Below are positions 35,001 to 41,287 of a stretch of 53,437 nt of DNA, in pieces. The stretch lies in contig NZ_JADEWV010000014.1 in assembly GCF_015207455.1 (NCBI RefSeq), forward strand, positions 1 to 53,437. Direction: 5' to 3'. Under the pieces are notes generated by a model, which was given only the letters and a program-made list of their open reading frames with translations, searched no databases and was not told the DNA's origin. Both the position numbers and the translations under genes were made by a program. Source of the stretch: Microcoleus sp. LEGE 07076 (GTDB lineage: Bacteria > Cyanobacteriota > Cyanobacteriia > Cyanobacteriales > Microcoleaceae). Within the stretch, counting starts at the first letter, position 1; every line of letters begins with the position of its first letter.

Positions 35001-35762
35001 AAAGCTGTTACCCAGCAAGTCTTCTGGTTGCACGCCAAAATAGCGACAGCAAGCTTGATTGACAAATGTGATTTTGCCGTCGGGGAGGTAGCGGCAAATC
35101 AATTCCGTTTGGTCTTCCACAATCGCCCGGTAGCGGGCTTCGCTCTCTTGCAGAGCATTTTGGCGGTCGATCACTTGTTTTGCGATTTTTGACTGGTTTT
35201 CTAAGAGTTCACACTGTTTTTGCTGAAATTTTACAACTTCTTGCTGCAACATTGTGACGAGGCGGTAAATTTCTGGGCGAATCCTGGCTTCGGTGACTGA
35301 GCCTACTGGCTGACCTTGTTCGTCTACAATTGGCAAGCAATCGATCGAGTGTTGACAAAATAGCTTATAGGCGGTAAAAATATCGGTAAATTCTGATTCT
35401 TTTAAAACTATTAAATTCTCGGTCATTGCATCGGCGACGTTCATTTCTTGCCATCGGGATTCTGCGGCTAGGTTGAGCGCGTCACCGGGGCTTAGCACTC
35501 CGACTAGCTGATTTCGATCGACAACTAAGAGGGAACTAATCGATGTTTTTACCACTGCGTTTGAGTCGGGCGGTGAATTCGGCAGCCGACAAGAGTTTTT
35601 CGCCGGACGCATCAGAGCGATCGCCTCTGGGAGGGAAGTTGAGGGCGCAACCGTTACAGGATGGCGATCGACAAACCGGGCGGGCGATCGTAAATTTGCC
35701 GATAAATTAGCAAGTTCCATAAACCTTGGCATAAAAGTATTGGTAATTAACTTTAATAACAC
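32028..35762 (-). CDS. CBS-PAS-GAF sensor kinase of the HisKA_2 type
   Basis: A 1244-residue soluble kinase. Two CBS domains (about 30-95 and 118-175, including SLLVVDRNQLVGVLS and CLPIVDEQGQPVGSV) would bind an adenine nucleotide. Five PAS/PAC modules start near 210, 340, 475, 600 and 730. A GAF domain (about 870-1010) resembles those of cyanobacterial photoreceptors but lacks an obvious bilin-binding Cys-His. The kinase core is HisKA_2, with His1047-His1048 in EIHHRVKNNL, then a HATPase domain. The start at 35762 includes a possible alternative, Met11. The REC-kinase gene follows after 4 bp. Confidence 0.9.
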   Translation of the reverse strand: MLLKLITNTFMPRFMELANLSANLRSPARFVDRHPVTVAPSTSLPEAIALMRPAKNSCRLPNSPPDSNAVVKTSISSLLVVDRNQLVGVLSPGDALNLAAESRWQEMNVADAMTENLIVLKESEFTDIFTAYKLFCQHSIDCLPIVDEQGQPVGSVTEARIRPEIYRLVTMLQQEVVKFQQKQCELLENQSKIAKQVIDRQNALQESEARYRAIVEDQTELICRYLPDGKITFVNQACCRYFGVQPEDLLGNSFMSLILEEDRESLMEQYNLLSLEKPVFSCQQRVILPSGEIRTQQWSDRAIFDESGQIVEYQAVGRDVTDRKQAEIALQQLNAELEVQVQQRTKFYELAVSAGKVGVWDWNLETDEIYVDPSLKALLGYQDAEIPNYMEHWGSAVHPDDRVAVGAAVNAYLEGVTEIFEVEHRMLCKDGSTCWMLARGTAVRSPEGKACRLIGTDTDITDRKLTAEKLQNSEAELLALFNAMTDIVMVFDGSGRYLKVAPTAPELLYKPAAEVLGKTLAEIFSEAEANFALGHIRQTLASRQTHRVEYSMEIEGKLFWFDASISPLGVDRVMWVARDITVRKNTEAALQKSEEKFRNLFDDAPIALGLASVRDYRTIQVNEAHRQMLGYSDAEFANMTFFELTHPEDVEADIEQVKQLIEGKISRFGIQKRLIKKNGELMWANLTVTLIRDSEGIPLYSMAAMEDISDRKRAEMELQQLKERLQFLLAFNPAVIFTVEPRGDFATTYISDNVKTIFGYEPQKLLADSHFWSSRVHPEDRTQFILNFANLSDKKNRILEYRILHRDGLYRWLRTEIKLLVDSRGKPLEIIGYAADISNSKQAEIALRQQFEQERLVEAIARRVRQSLQLDEILNTTVAELQQVLLADRVLVYQILLEGGRVIAEAVAEGCSPLVDRYFGEEIFPTDSYQLYLQGRICAISELDNSSIEPCMLEFMKEIQVKAKLVVPIIQHGKLWGLLIAHQCDEPRDWQEWEINLFHQLINQLAIAIQQSLLYQQLEAELSDRKQAQANLKNSLKEKEILLKEIHHRVKNNLCVVASLLELQSNTVADTQLAKMFEESQNRLYSMALIHEKLYKSTNQAQINFSEYLEDLVTNLFHSYNISDNRIQLQVIAEPISLNLETATPCGLIANELVSNTLKHAFPNGTSGTVSVKCYQTGDRQIHLFVKDNGTGFPQNLDFRKTNSMGFQVVCTLTQQLEGTIELSRQTGTEFHLTFNELNYVQRF

Positions 35763-36126
35763 TTTTCGCCATCAGCCAGCACTCACAAGTCATAGGATTT
35801 CCAGTTGAACTCCTTCGGAATAGTTGACTGTTGACTCTATTTTATGATTGCGATGCAACCGGAAACGATATCGCCGCCTAAAATTTAAGGCTAATTAAAT
35901 AAGTAAATTATCACACATACAGCGTATTCCAGGTTTATGAAGTACACACTCCTAACCGGGTTTCTGTACAGTTCTCGCATCATTACTGATTCTGTTCTGT
36001 GAAACCCGGTTTCTCACTCTCTACATCTACATAAAATATGCTGTATAGCGGTTCTCAATCGTTGTGAGGTATGCCCTGTTTGGCCAATTCCCAGCAGCAC
36101 CTCATCTTTCTGAGAAATCCTATACC
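35763..36126. other. Intergenic region with repeat fragments
   Basis: About 360 bp. It holds TTGACTG heptamers and a TGCAACCGGAAACGATATC copy (35854-35872), and an inverted pair ACCGGGTTTCT/AAACCCGGT-type near 35957 and 36003. No gene is seen. Confidence 0.55.
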
Positions 36127-38913
36127 TTATTTTCTGCCAACGAGCAAATAAGTTTTCATTGGTCCTTTTCCTTTAACATCAATAATTCCCCGCTCCTGAA
36201 ACAAATATTTCCCCTCCAATAACTTATAAGTAGTTTCGCTGACTTGAATCTGCCAAGACAAACCGTGAGATTCCATCCGAGAAGCAATATTTACCGTGTC
36301 CCCCCACAAATCATAAATAAACTTTTTAATCCCAATTACTCCCGCAACAACCGGGCCACTGTGGATGCCGACACGGATGCTAAAATATTTCCGATTCTCA
36401 GCATTAAACCCAGCTATTTCTGTTTGCATATCTAGGGCCATTTGGGCGATCGCCTCAGCGTGGTCAGCCCGGGGATTCGGCAGCCCTCCCGCCACCATGT
36501 ACGCATCGCCGATCGTCTTGATTTTCTCTAAGCCGTGCTGTTCGCACAACAGGTCGAATCTTGAGAAAATCTGATTGAGGAGTTCCACAAGCTCGATCGG
36601 ATTCATGTGAGCAGACAAAGGTGTAAACCCCACAATATCTGCAAACAAAACAGTCACTGCTGGAAAATATTCAGCAATAGTAGTTTCATCTTCCTTCAAG
36701 CGTTCTGCTATTGCCTTCGGCAAAATATTTAACAGCAGTTTTTCTGATTTTGCTTGTTCTTCTCGCAGTGCATTTTCTGCTTGCTTGCGTTCGGTAATAT
36801 CGTGATAACTCCAAACTCTGCCGATAATTTGGTCTCCCAGCCGCTGCGGTTCCGAATAGCGTTCAAAAAATCTACCATCTTGAAATTCCAACAAGTCAAA
36901 ACTTTCAGCTTCTGGCTGCTCGTAAAGCGATTCTATTCTGTCTTGGAATGCTTGCGGATCTTTGAGTTGGTTCAGCACAAAGGCGATCGCTGTAGCGTCG
37001 TCTCGCAGCGCCATCACTTCATTAGGTATGCCCCATATTTCCACAAATTCTCGATTGAAACTGACTATTTTTCCGCTCCTGTTAATCGCTAAAATACCGT
37101 CAGCAGTAGAATCAAACGTTGCTTGCAGCAAAGACACAGATTGTGCTAAAGCATCTTCCGCCATTTTGCGATCGGTAATGTCTCGCAAAATAGCGCGAAT
37201 CGCTACTAGCGAACCTTCCGCAAATTTACAGCTTATGCTGCCTTCGAGCAAAATTTGTTCGGAAGATTTCGTAATAAATATTACTTCGACCGAATCGGGA
37301 TAAAATGTATGTTCGTTGAAATCTTTTTTAGTAATAGCTTGATATAATATATCCAGAGAGTCTTGCGAACTGTTAGGATGAATGATATCAAAAACAGTCA
37401 TTTGAGCAATTTCTGCTTCGCTGTAGCCCAGAGTTTCCCGCCAAGCCCGATTTACATACAAAAAATGACCGTCGGCTCCAATACTTTGAATTAAATCAGT
37501 AGCATTTTCAAATAAATCTCGCAATTGTTCTTCGCTTTCCCGCAAAGCTATTTCGGCTTGCTTTCGCTTGATAAATTGACCGATTTGACTGCCGATTGTA
37601 GCCATTGTCTGGAGCAATTCTTCATCAGCATACCGCACTTTACAGCTAAATAAAGTCATCACCCCCAACACAGATTTATCCGAATTTTCCTGCTCGTAGT
37701 CGCCCAAAATGGGGAAGGCAAATGCTCCGTGCAGTCCTTCGGCGATAGCGATTTCTCGGCGCAGAAAATAGCCGCTTTCTGTGACATCTGCAATCCACTG
37801 AGGAGAACCGCTGGCCCAAGCGAGACCGGGCAATCCTTCACCTAACCCGCAGGTCATTTGTTCGCCAAATTCGGCAAATCTGGGGATAGAAACTGAGCCT
37901 TTTGTCCAACTGGCCGCGCACCTGAGCAAATTGGGGTCAGAAACCGCAGTTATTCTCTTACTTCCTGACACTAGTTTTTCTCCAGCTTCTGGCATCCAAA
38001 GTTCGACTGTATCCCATTCCAAGGTGTCGCAAATTACGGGTAAAATTGCTGTTAAAGCTTTTTTGATTGTTTCGGATGTAGACAGGATACGAGTGGTGAC
38101 GTACTGAGCTAATTTTCGCTTGCGGGCTCGTTCTCTATCTGTAATATCGCGGCCGATGTACACGAAATCTTGGAGGGCGGCTGTTGTTTCATAAATCCCT
38201 TGAATTTCACTCGAAATCGCCGTACAGGAAAAGGCAATTGTGAGATTTTCTCCGGTTTTTGCCGTGCAAACTACTTCGACATTGGTTTGAGAGGGTTGAG
38301 GTTGCTCTTGGCTGACTGCTTGCAAAGATTCACCCTCAGCAGCAATAGTGTCTATTTGCTGACCTACTAATTCTGATTCGCTGTAACCGAACAAATTTCG
38401 AGCAGCTTGATTGACTTTTTTGATCTTTCCCGATGCCGTTGTTACAAACAAAACTTCAGCCATTGAAGTAATAATCTTTTCAACATAATTATTAGTAGCG
38501 GCTAAGGTACTCAATAAAATATTCATTTCATTGGTAGCTTGAACTAGAGTTTGTTCCAAACCCATCCTGTCGGTTACATCTTCAAAAAATACAATTAATC
38601 TCTGAGCATTATCGTCATTGCTGAGTTCAACGATATACATATCAAAATAAAGCCGCGAGCCATTTTCTAATACCCGAGTTATCGCTTTTAATTCAAAGTT
38701 TGGCAACCGCCCTTCAAAAATATCGATTAAAATTTCTTCAGTTCCTATCAATTCTGGAAAGGGAGTGCGGACATCGTTGCCGGCCACTACCTCCTCGGCG
38801 CAGTCGCCAAAGCGCTGCACTTTGAGAGATGTTTCTTGGATTAAAAAGTCTCTATCCAGTGCTAGGTACTCCAAGTGGTGGGGAACCAACAGTTTTTTTA
38901 ACAGGGTTTTCAT
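36127..38913 (-). CDS. PAS-GAF-PAS class III adenylate cyclase
   Basis: A 928-residue soluble cyclase. Residues 1-130 are a divergent PAS-like module (with FPELIG) shared with the kinase at 39208. PAS domains start near 150, 465 and 590, with a GAF domain at about 290-450. The catalytic domain (about 735-925) keeps the metal aspartates Asp759 (FADIVGF) and Asp803 (TIGDAYMV). It also keeps the adenine-selecting Lys799 and Asp868 and the transition-state Asn/Arg (TVNIASRM), so it should make cAMP, not cGMP. One domain per chain means it must act as a homodimer. It lies 294 bp downstream of the GTPase-kinase operon on the same strand. Confidence 0.92.
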   Translation of the reverse strand: MKTLLKKLLVPHHLEYLALDRDFLIQETSLKVQRFGDCAEEVVAGNDVRTPFPELIGTEEILIDIFEGRLPNFELKAITRVLENGSRLYFDMYIVELSNDDNAQRLIVFFEDVTDRMGLEQTLVQATNEMNILLSTLAATNNYVEKIITSMAEVLFVTTASGKIKKVNQAARNLFGYSESELVGQQIDTIAAEGESLQAVSQEQPQPSQTNVEVVCTAKTGENLTIAFSCTAISSEIQGIYETTAALQDFVYIGRDITDRERARKRKLAQYVTTRILSTSETIKKALTAILPVICDTLEWDTVELWMPEAGEKLVSGSKRITAVSDPNLLRCAASWTKGSVSIPRFAEFGEQMTCGLGEGLPGLAWASGSPQWIADVTESGYFLRREIAIAEGLHGAFAFPILGDYEQENSDKSVLGVMTLFSCKVRYADEELLQTMATIGSQIGQFIKRKQAEIALRESEEQLRDLFENATDLIQSIGADGHFLYVNRAWRETLGYSEAEIAQMTVFDIIHPNSSQDSLDILYQAITKKDFNEHTFYPDSVEVIFITKSSEQILLEGSISCKFAEGSLVAIRAILRDITDRKMAEDALAQSVSLLQATFDSTADGILAINRSGKIVSFNREFVEIWGIPNEVMALRDDATAIAFVLNQLKDPQAFQDRIESLYEQPEAESFDLLEFQDGRFFERYSEPQRLGDQIIGRVWSYHDITERKQAENALREEQAKSEKLLLNILPKAIAERLKEDETTIAEYFPAVTVLFADIVGFTPLSAHMNPIELVELLNQIFSRFDLLCEQHGLEKIKTIGDAYMVAGGLPNPRADHAEAIAQMALDMQTEIAGFNAENRKYFSIRVGIHSGPVVAGVIGIKKFIYDLWGDTVNIASRMESHGLSWQIQVSETTYKLLEGKYLFQERGIIDVKGKGPMKTYLLVGRK

Positions 38914-39013
38914 GTTGGATTTTTAGTAGTGAACGTGCCCTCTATTCCTGATAGTTATCAATCAGTAGATTTTAGATTTATATCCTGTCCTATCGACTAT
39001 CATAACAAAAACA

Positions 39014-39072
39014 GTTCGTAGTGCGGACTTTAGTCCGCTCTTGCGCTGCGGACTAAAGTCCGCACTACGAAC
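39014..39072. repeat. Perfect 25-bp inverted repeat
   Basis: 39014-39038 and 39048-39072 are exact reverse complements around a 9-nt loop. Each arm contains GCGGACTTTAGTCCGC or its mirror. Related units occur near 5595, 9327 and 45230-45275. It is an intergenic hairpin repeat between the PAS kinase and the cyclase and may work as a terminator. Confidence 0.9.
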
Positions 39073-39207
39073 CAATAATTTTACTGCGGTTAATCTATCG
39101 GATACGATATTACTTCATAGATGATCTGCAAGCAAGTACCCGTTTTTGAGCGGGTCATTCCCAAATCTTCAATGCTTCAATGCTTCAATGCGTAAATCGT
39201 ATTACTT

Positions 39208-40752
39208 CTATTTGTAAAATGGGATTGTGACTATAAAGGTAGTGCCTAATCCTGTCTCGCTGGAAAATTCGATTTGACCTCCGTGCAAGTCTACACACTG
39301 CTTGACTATGGATAAACCCAGTCCTGTTCCGGGTATTTTTCCGACATTTTGGGCTCGGTAATACGATTCAAATAGTTGTTCTTGGTCTTCTATCGGAATG
39401 CCAATGCCTGCGTCTTTAATTTTAAAGGTAGCTTTTTCATTATTACAGTTTAATTGAAAATAAATATTGCTGTCCACCGGCGAATATTTGACAGCATTAG
39501 AAAGCAAGTTTGTCAAGATGTGCCTGAGCAATTTTGGATCGAGCGCGGGCTGGTGTTGTGTTTTTTCCGAATCGCGATCGGGTTTTTTCGCGAGGGAAGT
39601 TGGTTTTCGGTAAATAAAGTTAATTTGATGATTTTTTCCGTAACTAATTTTAATTGATTCTACTAACTCGGTGCAAAAATTTTGTAAGTCAACTGGTGCG
39701 GGATTGAATTGGAGTTTTCCGGCTTCGGCGCTGCTGAGCAGCCGCACGTCGTCTAATAGCTGAGCCATGTGTTTAGATGCTGATTTGACGTGTCCGAGAT
39801 ATTCTTGTTTTTCAGCGTGGGTGATTTCGTCGCCGTATTCTTTGAGGATTTGAGTAGCAAATAATACGGTATTTAAAGGATTGCCGAACTCGTGAGCAAG
39901 CATTGAGAAAAAACGAGATTTTACTTGTCTGAGTTCTTGCTCTTTTGCCAAAGAACGGCGAATTTCTAGTTCTTGTTGCTTGCGTTCTGTGACATCTCTA
40001 CCGATATAGACAAAATCGTAAAGTCCCTCTAATTCTGTCTGAATTGCTGAACAGGAAAATTCTACCCAGATTTCTTCTCCGGCTTTTGTAGTGCAGACTA
40101 CTTCCAGTTCTCTGAGAAACTCTTTTTGAGACAAAATATAGCGGTGACGAGCTTGGTAAAGCAAGGTTTCTTCGACTACTATTTTGGAGAGCGGGTGGTC
40201 GATCAATTCTGCTTCGCTGTACCCAAATAGCCCTTGTGCCGATTGATTGACTGTTTTGATAATTCCTAATGTTGTTGTCACCAACAAAGCATCGCCCATC
40301 GAACGGATAACTTTATCTATATAATCTTTAGAAGCGGCTAAGGCGCTCACCAAAAGATTAGCTTCATTCGCTGTCTGAATCAAGGATTGCTTCATCACCA
40401 TTTTTTCGGTGGCGTCTTCAATCAAGATGAGCAAATTAATTGGCATATCTTGTTCTTTTTCATGTTCTACAGCCAACATATCGAAGTATAAAGGGCGGTT
40501 TTTGTCGGCAAACCGAGCGATACCTTTGAGTTCAAAACTCGGCCGCCGTCCCATCAATATCGACATCAGGATATTTTCAATGCCAATCAGTTCGGGAAAA
40601 CTGATGCGAGCATCTGCACCGGGGATCGCGTCGCTCGGGGTATCGGCATAGTGCTGCACTTCGGCGGAGATTTCCTGAATGATGAAATTGTGGTTTATTA
40701 CAAAATATTCTGTTTGTCGCGGGCCCAATAGCTTTCTAAAAAGGGGGTTCAT
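39208..40752 (-). CDS. PAS sensor histidine kinase, last gene of the GTPase operon
   Basis: A 514-residue soluble kinase. Residues 1-130 are a divergent PAS-like module (FPELIGIENILMSILMGR) paralogous to the start of the cyclase at 36127. A second PAS lies at about 140-260. HisKA follows with His287 in SMLAHEFGNPL, then a HATPase domain (about 390-513, with DAGIGIP and GTGLGLSIV). A stretch near 365-385 is charged and variable. Its ATG overlaps the GTPase stop codon by 4 bp (ATGA), so the two are translationally coupled and very probably work in one pathway. Confidence 0.92.
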   Translation of the reverse strand: MNPLFRKLLGPRQTEYFVINHNFIIQEISAEVQHYADTPSDAIPGADARISFPELIGIENILMSILMGRRPSFELKGIARFADKNRPLYFDMLAVEHEKEQDMPINLLILIEDATEKMVMKQSLIQTANEANLLVSALAASKDYIDKVIRSMGDALLVTTTLGIIKTVNQSAQGLFGYSEAELIDHPLSKIVVEETLLYQARHRYILSQKEFLRELEVVCTTKAGEEIWVEFSCSAIQTELEGLYDFVYIGRDVTERKQQELEIRRSLAKEQELRQVKSRFFSMLAHEFGNPLNTVLFATQILKEYGDEITHAEKQEYLGHVKSASKHMAQLLDDVRLLSSAEAGKLQFNPAPVDLQNFCTELVESIKISYGKNHQINFIYRKPTSLAKKPDRDSEKTQHQPALDPKLLRHILTNLLSNAVKYSPVDSNIYFQLNCNNEKATFKIKDAGIGIPIEDQEQLFESYYRAQNVGKIPGTGLGLSIVKQCVDLHGGQIEFSSETGLGTTFIVTIPFYK

Positions 40753-41285
40753 GCTTGTTCTACCATTGTGTAAGCGAGTTTGTGGAAGATTTGGTCAACG
40801 TCTTTGCCTGTTTTAGCAGATGTGGTGTAAACTGCTATTACTTTGTCTTGACCGAGCGCATGGGAAATTTCTACTAGCAGTGCCAATTTTTCTTCGTCTA
40901 TCAAGTCTACTTTGTTCAAAGCGATGATAATTGACCCTTTGGGATTGACTGAAGAAAAAAGTTTGATGTGTTCGGAGATTCGCTCAACTGTTTCGGTGCG
41001 GCTGACATCGGCAACGATTAAAACGCCGCTAGCTCCCTGCAAGTAAGTCGGTGCGATTCCTTTGAATTTTGTATGGCCTTCTAAGTCCCAAATCAGCAAC
41101 TGTGCAGTGACGTTTTCTCGCTCTTTGATGCCTTCTAATTCTAGGCTTTTGCGGGAAATTTTGACTCCGACAGTGGATAGGTACTCGTCGCTGAATTGCC
41201 GATCGACAAAACGGCGGATTAGGCTAGTTTTGCCTACACCAAAATCGCCGATCATGCACATTTTTTTAGATATAGTAACTGCCAT
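40749..41285 (-). CDS. Ras-like small GTPase
   Basis: A 178-residue Rab/Ras-type GTP-binding protein. All nucleotide motifs are present: P-loop GDFGVGKTS (13-21), switch I Thr38, DLEGH (67-71), NKVD (124-127) and TSAK (155-158). His71 replaces the catalytic Gln of Ras, suggesting slow intrinsic hydrolysis and reliance on a partner. There is no lipidation signal at the C-terminus (YTMVEQA), so membrane recruitment would need another protein. The neighbouring membrane OmpA-like protein, 2 bp upstream, is the prime candidate. It overlaps the PAS kinase gene downstream. Prokaryotic relatives such as MglA control polarity and motility. Confidence 0.93.
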   Translation of the reverse strand: MAVTISKKMCMIGDFGVGKTSLIRRFVDRQFSDEYLSTVGVKISRKSLELEGIKERENVTAQLLIWDLEGHTKFKGIAPTYLQGASGVLIVADVSRTETVERISEHIKLFSSVNPKGSIIIALNKVDLIDEEKLALLVEISHALGQDKVIAVYTTSAKTGKDVDQIFHKLAYTMVEQA

Positions 41286-41287
41286 AA

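Noticed and set aside
32028-35762. Bilin-binding photoreceptor (GAF of the CBS-PAS kinase)
   Set aside because: I see no Cys-His or DXCF-type chromophore site in the GAF region, and no PHY domain follows.
36127-38913. Guanylate cyclase
   Set aside because: The selecting residues are Lys799 and Asp868, the adenine-specific pair; guanylate cyclases have Glu and Cys there.
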